Source of the DNA: Qipengyuania gaetbuli
Lineage (GTDB): Bacteria > Pseudomonadota > Alphaproteobacteria > Sphingomonadales > Sphingomonadaceae
DNA length: 64,000 nucleotides
Assembly (NCBI RefSeq): GCF_020524765.1
Contig: NZ_JAIVLR010000001.1
Coordinates: forward strand, 558,001 to 622,000
Direction: 5' to 3'
Translations under genes and position numbers: made by a program
Shown: positions 51,326 through 60,963 of the stretch, in pieces
Position numbering within the stretch: position 1 is the first letter of the stretch
How the letters are laid out: each line of letters begins with the position of its first letter
Notes under the pieces: model-generated
Told to the model about the DNA's origin: nothing
Databases searched by the model: none
What the model saw: only the letters and a program-made list of their open reading frames with translations

Positions 51326-51436
51326 TGTTGCGACGCAGCAAGTCAATGCGAAATAGGAATGCATCGACAGGCTGGTCGCCCTGCCGGATCAACGCCCTCT
51401 CGCCAAAAACGGTCCAGCGCCTTATGGGCGCAGGCA

Positions 51437-52612
51437 ATGGACGTGACGGACCTTCGCATCGCCCTGTTCAGCGGGAACTACAATTACACCCGCGACGGCG
51501 CGAATCAGGCATTGAACCGGCTGGCGGATTACATCCTGCGGCAGGGGGCGAAGCTGCGCGTATATTCGCCGGTCGTCGAAGCGCCGGATTTCGAGGCGAC
51601 TGGCGACCTCGTCGACATCCCCAACGTCCGGATGCCGGTGAAGGGGCGCGGCGAATACCGCCTGCCCCTGCGGCTCGGCAGTGCGGTTGAGGAAGACCTT
51701 GCCCGTTTCGCGCCCAACACCATGCACCTCTCCTCGCCCGACCCGGCGGCGCACGGGGCGCTGAAATGGGCCCGCAAGCGCGACCTGCCCGTACTGGCGA
51801 GCGTGCACACCCGCTTCGAAACCTATCCGCGCTATTACGGCCTTTCCTTCCTCGAACCGGTGGTCGAGGCAGGCCTGCGCCGCTTCTACAACCGCTGCGA
51901 CGCGCTGGTCGCACCCTCCGACAGTCAGATCGCCGAGCTGAAGGCGCAGCGCATGCACGAGGACATCAGCATTTGGTCGCGCGGGGTCGACCGCGAGATT
52001 TTCGATCCCTCCAGCCGCGATATGGAATGGCGCCGCGCCAACGGGCTGGCAGACGATGACGTGGCAATCGTCTTCCTCGGCCGGCTGGTCATGGAAAAAG
52101 GGCTCGACGTGTTCGCCGACACGATCGTCGACCTCCGCAAGCGTCAGGTACCGCACAAGGTACTTGTCATCGGTGACGGCCCGGCTCGCGGGTGGTTCGA
52201 GAAAACGCTGCCCGGCGGCATTTTCGTCGGCTTCCAGACCGGCAAGGACCTGGGCCGCGCGCTGGCGAGCGGCGACATCTTCTTCAACCCGTCGATCACG
52301 GAGACCTTCGGCAACGTCACGCTGGAAGCGATGGCCTGCGGCCTGCCCGTGGTCGCCGCGGGTGCGACCGGCGCGGCGAGCCTCGTCAGCGACGGGGAGA
52401 CGGGGCGCCTGGTCCCGCCGAGCAAGACCGATGCCTTCGCCAAGGCCTGCGCCGAAGCGCTGGCTGCCTATTGCACGGACGATGCGCTGCGCCTTGCGCA
52501 TGGCGCGGCAGGCGAGCGTGCGGCCCGTGCCTACAGCTGGGATGCGATCAACCAAGCGGTGATCGATACCTACCTGCGGCTGCACACCGGTCGCGCAGCC
52601 GCAGGCCGGTAG
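51437..52612 (+). CDS. Glycosyltransferase family 4 (mannosyltransferase-like)
   Basis: Retaining GT-B glycosyltransferase of 391 aa, likely transferring a hexose such as mannose from a nucleotide sugar to a lipid acceptor. The N-terminal 'ALFSGNYNYTRDGANQALNRL' segment and C-terminal 'FLGRLVMEKGLDVFADTI', 'VIGDGPARGWFE' and the E-x7-E motif in 'TETFGNVTLEAMACGLPVV' fit the GDP-mannose-dependent alpha-mannosyltransferase (MgtA-like) group. ATG 51437 is chosen for the conserved N-terminus; an upstream ATG at 51359 lies in the serC promoter region. It is divergent from serC and convergent with the four-helix membrane protein. The acceptor is unknown. Confidence 0.86.
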   Translation: MDVTDLRIALFSGNYNYTRDGANQALNRLADYILRQGAKLRVYSPVVEAPDFEATGDLVDIPNVRMPVKGRGEYRLPLRLGSAVEEDLARFAPNTMHLSSPDPAAHGALKWARKRDLPVLASVHTRFETYPRYYGLSFLEPVVEAGLRRFYNRCDALVAPSDSQIAELKAQRMHEDISIWSRGVDREIFDPSSRDMEWRRANGLADDDVAIVFLGRLVMEKGLDVFADTIVDLRKRQVPHKVLVIGDGPARGWFEKTLPGGIFVGFQTGKDLGRALASGDIFFNPSITETFGNVTLEAMACGLPVVAAGATGAASLVSDGETGRLVPPSKTDAFAKACAEALAAYCTDDALRLAHGAAGERAARAYSWDAINQAVIDTYLRLHTGRAAAGR

Positions 52613-52620
52613 GTTTCAGG

Positions 52621-53073
52621 TCAGGACAGGACGCCCGACGCGGTCATCCTGCGCGAATACCACAGCAGGAAGAGCGTGATCGCGAAGATTACCAGCGTGA
52701 AGATCATCGGCGTGGTCGTGTCGGTCATGCCCGGCATCGGGCTGGACCACTGGTGGAGCATTCCCAGCACAAGGCCGATCAGCGAGGCAACGAATGCGTG
52801 GAAGGCATGGCGCTTGCGCATGAGCAACAGGACCGAACCTGCCACCGCGCCCCACACGCCAAGGCCCCAGCCGATATTGGCCCACAGCGGCATGGCATTC
52901 ATGTATTCGATAGCGGCATCGACCGTAACGCCGGTCGGCTCCATCATGCCGGCGAGATATTCGCGGTTCTCGGTCTTCGACATGAAGTAGTCGTAGGCAC
53001 CGAAGCCATTCCACACCAAGGACAACAGGCCGACCACCCACAGGTGCACCGGCGCTTTCGCAGAAGCGTCCAT
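52621..53073 (-). CDS. Four-helix membrane protein, hypothetical
   Basis: A 150-aa protein with four predicted membrane helices (about 8-28, 64-84, 90-108 and 122-142) and a Met/Trp-rich loop ('HQWSSPMPGMTDTTTPM'). The sequence does not match a family I can name. It lies 75 nt downstream of a PadR-type regulator on the same strand, so it is probably part of that regulator's unit and may be its target. The role could be small-molecule or membrane-stress related, but that is a guess. Confidence 0.8.
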   Translation of the reverse strand: MDASAKAPVHLWVVGLLSLVWNGFGAYDYFMSKTENREYLAGMMEPTGVTVDAAIEYMNAMPLWANIGWGLGVWGAVAGSVLLLMRKRHAFHAFVASLIGLVLGMLHQWSSPMPGMTDTTTPMIFTLVIFAITLFLLWYSRRMTASGVLS

Positions 53074-53148
53074 TTCATTTCCCTCCCATTTGCGACCTCT
53101 CCGCCGCGCAGACTAGCGGCGCGGACGGGAGGCGCAAGCAGGAGCGTG

Positions 53149-53754
53149 TCAGAGCCGCTCGACCTTCTTTGCCAGATCGTCGACCAGATCCACGATTTCG
53201 CGGATCATGGCATCGTCGAGTTCGCCGCTCCGGGCCTTGTTCTTGAGAACGGTGGCGAGGTTTCCGACCGCTCTGAACATTTCGGGCGTGGCATAAGCCC
53301 GGCGGCGCTCGCCGTGGCCCGAAAGGCGTCCGATCAGCGCCTCGACCTCATCGGCACGGTCTTCCAGTTCCTTTAGGCCCGCTTCGGTCGCCTCGTAGGC
53401 CTTCTTCGCATCGTCGCTCGCAACCGGCGCGATGGCGCCTTCGTCCTCGAGAAGTGAAAGCGTGGGGTAAACCGTGCCGGGGCTCGGCGCATAGCTGCCC
53501 CCGGTGAGTTCCTCGATGGCCTTGATCAGTTCGTAGCCGTGGCGCGGTTCCTCGCCGAGCAGGTAGAGCAGGACCAACCGCAACTCGCCCGAACCGAACA
53601 TCCGGCGGCGGCGGCGGCCACCCATGCGAGAACCGAAATCGAACTGCGTCGCCATGTCTTCGAAGGCTGCATTGTGCATGGCGAAATGGGCCGCGGCGTG
53701 AGACCACCCATCCAACCCGTGCAGCTTGCGCCACTTGTGACCTTTGAACATCAA
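53149..53754 (-). CDS. PadR-family transcriptional regulator
   Basis: Winged-helix regulator of 201 aa. After a basic, histidine-rich N-terminal extension (about 1-50), it has the PadR domain: 'ELRLVLLYLLGEEPRHGYELIKAI' (about 57-80), 'SPGTVYPTLSLLEDEG' recognition region and a helical dimerisation tail (about 130-200). PadR proteins often repress their own gene together with a detoxification or membrane gene. A perfect 16-bp palindrome lies 29 nt upstream, and a four-helix membrane protein follows, consistent with that model. The start is ATG 53754, with a second ATG at 53751. Confidence 0.9.
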   Translation of the reverse strand: MMFKGHKWRKLHGLDGWSHAAAHFAMHNAAFEDMATQFDFGSRMGGRRRRRMFGSGELRLVLLYLLGEEPRHGYELIKAIEELTGGSYAPSPGTVYPTLSLLEDEGAIAPVASDDAKKAYEATEAGLKELEDRADEVEALIGRLSGHGERRRAYATPEMFRAVGNLATVLKNKARSGELDDAMIREIVDLVDDLAKKVERL

Positions 53755-53782
53755 ACCGTATCCTTACATATCTTCGATAGCA

Positions 53783-53798
53783 CTAAGATATATCTTAG
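53783..53798. promoter_or_regulatory. Perfect 16-bp palindrome, candidate PadR operator
   Basis: CTAAGATATATCTTAG reads the same on both strands. It lies in an AT-rich island between padR and divergent rarA, and a related half-site (CATATCTTC, 53767-53775) sits beside it toward padR. This fits autorepression by a PadR dimer, and the site could also reach the rarA promoter 60 nt away. Confidence 0.7.
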
Positions 53799-53857
53799 AG
53801 GGCGACACACAAGAGGGCGCTGCAATTTGTCTGCCGACGTCCTATGTCAGCCGACGA

Positions 53858-55174
53858 ATGACCGACCTGTTTCCCGATGATCTACCCCCGACGCCTGGAA
53901 CGGATGCCGTCCGAGAGGACGCGCCGCTGGCCGACCGCTTGCGCCCTGCCTCGCTCGACGAGGTAATCGGGCAGGACCATCTGACCGGTCCCGAAGGCGC
54001 AATCGGGCGCATGGTCGCCGCAGGCCGCCTGTCGAGCATGATCCTGTGGGGTCCGCCCGGTACCGGCAAGACCACCATCGCCCGGCTGTTGGCCGACAGC
54101 GTGGGCATGCGCTTCGAAAGCGTCAGCGCCGTATTCAGCGGCGTCGCCGACTTGAAGAAGGCCTTCGCCGCCGCCGACAAGGCCGCCGAAGCCGGCCAGC
54201 GCACGCTGCTGTTCGTGGACGAAATCCACCGCTTCAACCGCGCGCAGCAGGACGGCTTCCTTCCGTTCGTCGAACGCGGCACGGTGACGCTGGTCGGCGC
54301 GACGACGGAAAACCCCAGCTTCGCCCTCAACGCGGCATTGCTCAGCCGTGCGCAGGTCCTGATCCTCCAGCGGCTAGACCATGCCGCGCTCGGCCAGTTG
54401 CTCGACCGGGCAGAAGAGCTCGAAGGCCCCCTGCCCCTCACCCCCGAGGCGCGCGACGCGCTGGTGGCGAGTGCCGATGGCGACGGGCGGTTTCTGCTCA
54501 ACCAGGCCGAAACGCTCTACAATGCGAAGATCGACGACCCTCTCGATCCAGCGGCGCTGGGCAAATTCCTGCAGCGCCGCGTCGCGGTCTACGACAAGGA
54601 CCGCGAAGGGCACTACAACCTCATTTCCGCGCTCCACAAGGCGGTGCGCGGCAGCGATGTACAGGCGAGCCTCTATTACCTCGCGCGCATGCTGACTGCG
54701 GGCGAAGAACCGCGTTTCCTTGCCCGCCGACTGGTGCGCATGGCGGTCGAGGATATCGGCATGGCCGACCCGCAGGCGTTGGTTCAGTGCATGGCGGCGA
54801 AGGACGCCTATGAATTCCTCGGCAGCCCCGAGGGCGAGCTCGCGCTGGTGCAGGCCTGCACCTACCTTGCCACCGCGCCCAAATCGAACGCGGTCTACAA
54901 GGCGCAGAAGGCCTCGTTCAAATCGGCGCGAGAAACCGGCAGCCTGATGCCGCCGCAGAACATCCTCAATGCGCCGACCAAGCTGATGAAGGATATCGGC
55001 TACGGCTCGGGCTACAGCTACGACCACGATGCCGAGGACGGTTTTTCGGGCGACAATTACTGGCCCGAAGAGATGGCGCCGCAGACCTACTACGAACCCG
55101 TCGAACGCGGCTTCGAGCGCGAGGTCAGGAAGCGACTCGACTACTGGGACAAACTGCGGCGTGAACGCACCTAG
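53858..55174 (+). CDS. rarA: Replication-associated recombination protein RarA (MgsA)
   Basis: AAA+ ATPase acting at stalled replication forks, 438 aa. The Walker A 'WGPPGTGKTTIARLL' (about 63-77), Walker B 'LLFVDEIHRFN', sensor 1 'VGATTENPSF' and the C-terminal tetramerisation domain ('AVEDIGMADPQAL', 'YYEPVERGFEREVRKRLDYW') are all present. The ATG at 53858 gives the family start 'MTDLFPDD'; the longer frame to 53744 runs through the palindromic control region. The stop is overlapped by the next gene's GTG (14 nt). Confidence 0.92.
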   Translation: MTDLFPDDLPPTPGTDAVREDAPLADRLRPASLDEVIGQDHLTGPEGAIGRMVAAGRLSSMILWGPPGTGKTTIARLLADSVGMRFESVSAVFSGVADLKKAFAAADKAAEAGQRTLLFVDEIHRFNRAQQDGFLPFVERGTVTLVGATTENPSFALNAALLSRAQVLILQRLDHAALGQLLDRAEELEGPLPLTPEARDALVASADGDGRFLLNQAETLYNAKIDDPLDPAALGKFLQRRVAVYDKDREGHYNLISALHKAVRGSDVQASLYYLARMLTAGEEPRFLARRLVRMAVEDIGMADPQALVQCMAAKDAYEFLGSPEGELALVQACTYLATAPKSNAVYKAQKASFKSARETGSLMPPQNILNAPTKLMKDIGYGSGYSYDHDAEDGFSGDNYWPEEMAPQTYYEPVERGFEREVRKRLDYWDKLRRERT

Positions 55175-56045
55175 GTTCAGCCGCTTCCTCGCGATCGACT
55201 GGTCGGGCGCGAAGGGGCCGCGCCACAAGGGCATCGCCCTCGCCATCGCCGATGCCACTGGCGGTCCGCCCGTCCTCGTCGAGCGGGGTTCAGGCTGGGG
55301 CCGCGAGGACGTGCTTGCGGTACTTGCAGAGGACCTGCCCGGCGCTACGCTGGTCGGCGTCGATCTCGGCATTGCCTTGCCGCATGCGGATTGCGGCGCC
55401 TTCTTTCCGGGCCTTCGCGAGGACATTCCCGATGCGCCTGCGCTCTGGTCGGTGATCGACGACGTCTGCCGGGCGGAACCGCATCTCGGTGCACAGCCCT
55501 TCGTGGAGCACCCCGATTTCCGTCCCTATTTCCGCGACGGGATCGAAACTGGCCGCTTCTTCGGCTGCGATAATGCCGCACATGGTCGCGGACGTTTCCG
55601 CGCCACCGAGACGGCGCAGGCGAAGATGGGCTGCAAACCTTATTCCAATTTCAACCTCGTCGGCGCGGCGCAGGTCGGCAAGTCCAGCCTGACGGGAATG
55701 CGGATGTTGAACCGCCTGCGTGGGCGCCTGCCCGTCTGGCCCGTCGATCCGCTGCCGGAACACGGCTCTGCGCTGGTGGAGATTTACACCAGCCTCGCCG
55801 CTATCGAAGCGGGACGGAGCGCGGGGCGGGCCAAGATGCGCAGCTTCGAGGAACTGAACGCTGGGCTATCGGCGCTCGGCTCGCCGCCGGTGCGCGGAAC
55901 GGGCCCGATCGACGACCACGCGTCCGATGCCCTTCTGACCGCCGCTTGGCTGCGCAAGATGGCGGGCGATCCTTCACGCTGGCAACCGGGCGACCTCACC
56001 AAAGGCATCGCCCGAACAGAAGGCTGGACTTTCGGGGCGCTTTGA
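55161..56045 (+). CDS. DUF429-like protein, RNase H-type fold, hypothetical
   Basis: A 294-aa protein of unknown function. It opens 'FLAIDWSGAKGPRHKG', the AIDW-G pattern of DUF429/RNase H-like proteins, and has 'TLVGVDLGIALPHA' and, near the C-terminus, 'DDHASDALLTAAWL', the DxxD(A)xxxA segment common to such folds. The acidic residues could form a two-metal nuclease-like centre, but no activity is known. The GTG at 55161 overlaps the rarA end by 14 nt, so it is likely translated with rarA. The middle (about 95-200, 'CDNAAHGRGRF', 'NLVGAAQVGKSSLTGMRML') is unusual. Confidence 0.78.
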   Translation: MNAPRFSRFLAIDWSGAKGPRHKGIALAIADATGGPPVLVERGSGWGREDVLAVLAEDLPGATLVGVDLGIALPHADCGAFFPGLREDIPDAPALWSVIDDVCRAEPHLGAQPFVEHPDFRPYFRDGIETGRFFGCDNAAHGRGRFRATETAQAKMGCKPYSNFNLVGAAQVGKSSLTGMRMLNRLRGRLPVWPVDPLPEHGSALVEIYTSLAAIEAGRSAGRAKMRSFEELNAGLSALGSPPVRGTGPIDDHASDALLTAAWLRKMAGDPSRWQPGDLTKGIARTEGWTFGAL

Positions 56046-56097
56046 ACGAAAGGCGCACCCCGTCCTCAAGCAGCGAAGCGACAGGACGACAAGGAAC

Positions 56098-56173
<76 letters not shown>

Positions 56174-56182
56174 TCCACCCTT

Positions 56183-57620
<1,438 letters not shown>

Positions 57621-57627
57621 CACCCTC

Positions 57628-58749
57628 ATGGCCATCGCGTCCCTCGCCGAGATCCGCAGCACCCGCCGCCTGATCGTCAAGATCGGCTCGGCCTTGCTGG
57701 TCGAGCGGGGACAGCCGCGCCGCAGCTGGCTCGCCACGCTGGCAGAAGAACTGGCGCAGCTTCGCGCCGGCGGGACGGAGATCATCGTCGTATCCTCGGG
57801 CGCGATCGCGCTGGGCGCGGCCAAGCTCGGCCTCGAAAGGGGCGGCCGGGCAAGCCTTGCCGATGCGCAAGCCGCCGCTTCTGTCGGACAGGTCGAACTT
57901 GCTCGCCTCTGGGCCGATGCGCTGGGCGCGCAGGGCCTCCTTGCCGCGCAGATGCTGGTGACGCTGGGCGACCTTGAAGACCGCAGGCGCTATCTCAATG
58001 CCGCCGCCACCTTGGGCCGCCTGGTCGAAACGGGCGCCATCCCGGTGGTGAACGAGAACGACAGCGTCGCAACCGAAGAAATCCGGTTCGGAGACAACGA
58101 CCGGCTCGCTGCGCGCGTGGCGCAGGCAGCAGGTGCGGAAGCGGTCTTGCTGCTGTCCGACGTGGATGGCCTCTACGACCGCAATCCGAAGGAGCCGGAT
58201 GCCGCGCTCATCCACCGTGTCGAAGGCGTGACGCCCGAAATCATCGAAATGGCGAGCGGGGATTCGGGATCGGGCCTCGGCTCGGGCGGAATGCTTGCCA
58301 AGCTGCAGGCCGCGCGGATCGCGGAGCGGGCTGGCATTGCGCTGGCGATCGTCAACGGGACCCACGACAGGCCTATCTCGCGGGCGCTCGACGCCGGTAT
58401 CGGGACGCTGTTCGTCGCGCAGGGCGATGAAAGCGCGCGGAAGGCCTGGCTTTCGGGCCGCCTCGCGCCTGCGGGCGTGCTGACGGTCGATGCCGGCTGC
58501 ACAAATGCGCTGGAGCGCGGCGCCAGCCTGCTGGCCGCCGGACTGACCGCGGTGGAAGGCGATTTCCGCCGCGGCGACCTTGTCGCGATTCACGGCGCGA
58601 AAGGCGAACGGCTTGGACAGGGCCTTGTCGAATACGATGCCGCCGAATGCCGCGCCATCCTCGGCCTGCGCGAAGACGAACAGGCGGCACGCCTCGGCTA
58701 CGTGCCGCGCGCAGCCGTCGTCCACCGCGACCACATGGTGCGCGCATGA
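57628..58749 (+). CDS. proB: Glutamate 5-kinase
   Basis: First step of proline synthesis: glutamate to glutamyl-5-phosphate. The 373-aa enzyme has the amino-acid kinase domain ('VKIGSALLVERG', 'VSSGAIALGA', 'NENDSVATEEIRFGDNDRLA', 'LLSDVDGLYDRNP') and a C-terminal PUA domain (about 280-365, 'RGDLVAIHGAKGERLGQGLVE'). Its stop overlaps the ATG of the NDUFA9-like gene (ATGA at 58746-58749). The proA gene is not in the window. Confidence 0.94.
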   Translation: MAIASLAEIRSTRRLIVKIGSALLVERGQPRRSWLATLAEELAQLRAGGTEIIVVSSGAIALGAAKLGLERGGRASLADAQAAASVGQVELARLWADALGAQGLLAAQMLVTLGDLEDRRRYLNAAATLGRLVETGAIPVVNENDSVATEEIRFGDNDRLAARVAQAAGAEAVLLLSDVDGLYDRNPKEPDAALIHRVEGVTPEIIEMASGDSGSGLGSGGMLAKLQAARIAERAGIALAIVNGTHDRPISRALDAGIGTLFVAQGDESARKAWLSGRLAPAGVLTVDAGCTNALERGASLLAAGLTAVEGDFRRGDLVAIHGAKGERLGQGLVEYDAAECRAILGLREDEQAARLGYVPRAAVVHRDHMVRA

Positions 58750-59660
58750 CCATCGCATTGACCGGGGCCACGGGGTTCGTCGGGCAGGCCGTGCTCGACG
58801 TGGCGCAGCAGCGCGACATCACCGTGCGCGCGCTCACCCGCAAGCCGCAGCCGCCGCGAAAGGGCGTGGAATGGCTGCCGGGCACCCTTTCGGACGAGGC
58901 AGCGCTGGCGGCCCTGTGCGAAGGGACCGAGGCCATCGTGCACGTCGCGGGGCTGACCAACGCACCCGACCCTGCCGCCTTCCATGAGGCCAATGTCGCC
59001 GGGACCGAGAGGCTGATCGCCGCCGCCAAGGATGCGCGGGTGAAGCGCTTCGTCTTCGTATCCTCGCTCTCGGCGCGCGAGCCGGCCCTGTCCGCCTATG
59101 GCGCATCCAAGGCGGAGGCCGAGGCGCTGGTGGAAGCGAGCGGGCTCGACTGGACGATCATCCGCCCGCCTGGCGTCTATGGCCCGCGCGACGTCGACTA
59201 TTTCGAGATGTTCCGCACTGCAGCCTGGGGCTTCGTTCCGCTGCCGCCGGGCGGCGCCAGCTCGATCATCCACGTCCATGACCTGGCGCGCCTGCTGCTC
59301 GACCTCGTCGACGCCCAGCCCGCGCTGGTCCGCCGCCGCACTTTCGAGCCCGATGACGGGCGCGAGGGCGGCTGGTCGCACAAGGAACTCGCCAAGGCCA
59401 TCGGCGCGGCGGTGAACCGGCGGGTCTTCGCCCCGCACCTGCCCAAAACCGTGCTGGAACTGGCGGCCAGGGGCGACCGGATGCTGCGCGGCGACAAGGC
59501 CCGGCTCACTGCGGACCGGGTCGGCTACATGACCCATCCCAACTGGGTAGCCCGTTCCGACCGCAAGGTACCGCGCGCCGTGTGGGAGCCGGTCATCCCC
59601 GGCGAGGAAGGCCTGCGCGAGACTGCCGAGTGGTATCGACGCGAAGGCTGGCTGCGATAG
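58746..59660 (+). CDS. NAD(P)-binding epimerase-like protein, complex I NDUFA9 type
   Basis: Atypical short-chain dehydrogenase of 304 aa. The N-terminal 'IALTGATGFVGQAVLD' binds NAD(P), followed by 'VHVAGLTNAPDPAAFHEANVAGT', 'KRFVFVSSLSAREP' and 'YGASKAEAEALVEAS' (YxxxK). Members related to NDUFA9 bind NADPH structurally and some act in quinone or complex I biology. It overlaps proB, so it is co-expressed, but the functional link is unclear. A 99-nt gap follows with no clear terminator. Confidence 0.87.
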   Translation: MTIALTGATGFVGQAVLDVAQQRDITVRALTRKPQPPRKGVEWLPGTLSDEAALAALCEGTEAIVHVAGLTNAPDPAAFHEANVAGTERLIAAAKDARVKRFVFVSSLSAREPALSAYGASKAEAEALVEASGLDWTIIRPPGVYGPRDVDYFEMFRTAAWGFVPLPPGGASSIIHVHDLARLLLDLVDAQPALVRRRTFEPDDGREGGWSHKELAKAIGAAVNRRVFAPHLPKTVLELAARGDRMLRGDKARLTADRVGYMTHPNWVARSDRKVPRAVWEPVIPGEEGLRETAEWYRREGWLR

Positions 59661-59759
59661 GCTTGGCATAGGCCGCGCACAGGCATAGCGTGCGGCCAGG
59701 GATCGCGAGTCGCATTGGCGGGAACGGCCGCCTTAACGATCACGATTTGGGGAAAAAGC

Positions 59760-60167
59760 ATGAAAAGACTTGTACTTGTCGCTGCACTGGCGGCCGTCTC
59801 CGCCTGTTCTGAGCCTGCCACCGAAGCAACCGACGAAGCCGCAGTCGAAGAGCCCGCTGCCGAGGAAGCGGCCGCAATGGCTGCCGATGGCGGCCCGCCC
59901 TATGGCGATTTCAAGGTGACGACCGCCGAAGGCGAAGTGTGGACCGAAGCGGTCAGCGAAGACGGCACTTACACCTCCACCTCGCCCACCGGCGAAACCG
60001 AAACCGGCCGCTGGGTCCAGCGCGGCAACCAGTATTGCACGACCAAGGACGAGGAAGGCGCGACCGAAGTCTGCCACACCGAATCCGTCGATGCGAACGG
60101 TGTCTGGACGGCTGTCGACCCGGAAGGAAACACGGTCACGGTCGAGCGCGTAGCCGCCGCCGAATAA
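59760..60167 (+). CDS. Hypothetical lipoprotein
   Basis: A 135-aa lipoprotein: signal peptide, lipobox 'AAVSAC' (Cys16), an Ala/Glu-rich linker (about 18-45), and a small beta-rich domain (about 48-135) with 'YGDFKVTTAEGEVWTEAVSE', two cysteines ('YCTTKDEEGATEVCH') probably forming a disulfide, and 'VDPEGNTVTVERV'. I do not recognise the family. It is transcribed separately from the oxidoreductase before it, and a hairpin at 60174-60200 follows. Confidence 0.83.
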   Translation: MKRLVLVAALAAVSACSEPATEATDEAAVEEPAAEEAAAMAADGGPPYGDFKVTTAEGEVWTEAVSEDGTYTSTSPTGETETGRWVQRGNQYCTTKDEEGATEVCHTESVDANGVWTAVDPEGNTVTVERVAAAE

Positions 60168-60173
60168 CACTCG

Positions 60174-60206
60174 GGCGGGCGTCGCCGAGCGGCGCCCGCC
60201 TGTTCC
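60174..60206 (+). terminator. Hairpin after the lipoprotein gene, possible terminator
   Basis: GGCGGGCG pairs with CGCCCGCC around a smaller inner helix (60174-60200), followed by a weak TGTTCCTTT stretch. It lies between the convergent lipoprotein and cysH genes and may stop both. Confidence 0.5.
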
Positions 60207-60207
60207 T

Positions 60208-60963
60208 TTACAGGAAGGGCTCCTCGCCCGGCTTATGGATGCCGCATTCCACCTTGTCCCAGCCCGACCAGCGCCCCGCGCGCGGGTCTTCGCCCGGGGC
60301 GACGGCGCGGGTGCAGGGTGAGCAGCCGATAGAGGGAAAGCCGCGTTCGACCAGCGGGTGGCGCGGCAGTTCGTGCACGCTCATGTAGGCGGCGATGTCT
60401 TCCGCTTTCCAGTCTATCAGCGGGTTCACCTTGAGACGCCCCTGCGCATCGGAGGTATCGACCTCGAAGCGCGGCAGGTTCGCCCTGGTGGAGGACTGGA
60501 ACGCTTTGCGCCCGGTAAGGCTGGCATCGAACGGCGCCAGCGCCTTTTCCAGCGGCCGTACCTTGCGCAATTCGCAGCAGCCGTCGGGATCGTAGGACCA
60601 GCGAAGCCCCGTCTCGTCGCGGGACTGGAGATCGGCAAGGTCGGGATAGACATCCACCCGGTTAAGCCCGAGCAGGTCGGTAAGCTCGTCGCGATAGGCC
60701 AGCGTTTCGGGGAAATGCTTGCCCGTTTCCAGGAAGAGCACCGGGATCGAGCGGTCGATTTCCGACACGAGATGCAGCAGCACGGCGCTTTCCGCGCCGA
60801 AGCTGGAGACGATCGCCATGTCGCCCACCAGATTGCCCTCGATGACCGCGCGCAGCCATTCCTCGGTCTCGCTGCCGCGGAACATGCGGTTCAGCCGGAC
60901 CGCGTCATGGTCCGTGAACCGCGGCCCGGTATCGAGCCGGTCGATAGGCCGCGTCTCGTTCAT
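60208..60963 (-). CDS. cysH: Assimilatory adenylyl-/phosphoadenylyl-sulfate reductase
   Basis: Reduces activated sulfate (APS or PAPS) to sulfite. The 251-aa protein has the ATP-pyrophosphatase-like core ('SSFGAESAVLLHL', 'LFLETGKHFPETLAYRD'), two cysteine pairs Cys129-Cys130 and Cys214-X2-Cys217 that bind a [4Fe-4S] cluster, and the catalytic C-terminal Cys240 in 'ECGIHKPGEEP'. The cluster cysteines favour APS reductase. Its ATG overlaps the DUF934 stop (4 nt), placing it last in the cobA-DUF2849-cysI-DUF934-cysH operon. Confidence 0.93.
   Translation of the reverse strand: MNETRPIDRLDTGPRFTDHDAVRLNRMFRGSETEEWLRAVIEGNLVGDMAIVSSFGAESAVLLHLVSEIDRSIPVLFLETGKHFPETLAYRDELTDLLGLNRVDVYPDLADLQSRDETGLRWSYDPDGCCELRKVRPLEKALAPFDASLTGRKAFQSSTRANLPRFEVDTSDAQGRLKVNPLIDWKAEDIAAYMSVHELPRHPLVERGFPSIGCSPCTRAVAPGEDPRAGRWSGWDKVECGIHKPGEEPFL

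Noticed and set aside
59661-59759. Imperfect inverted repeat (GGCC..GCAC/GTGC..GGCC) between the NDUFA9-like and lipoprotein genes
   Set aside because: It needs a two-base bulge and has no T-run; too weak to call.
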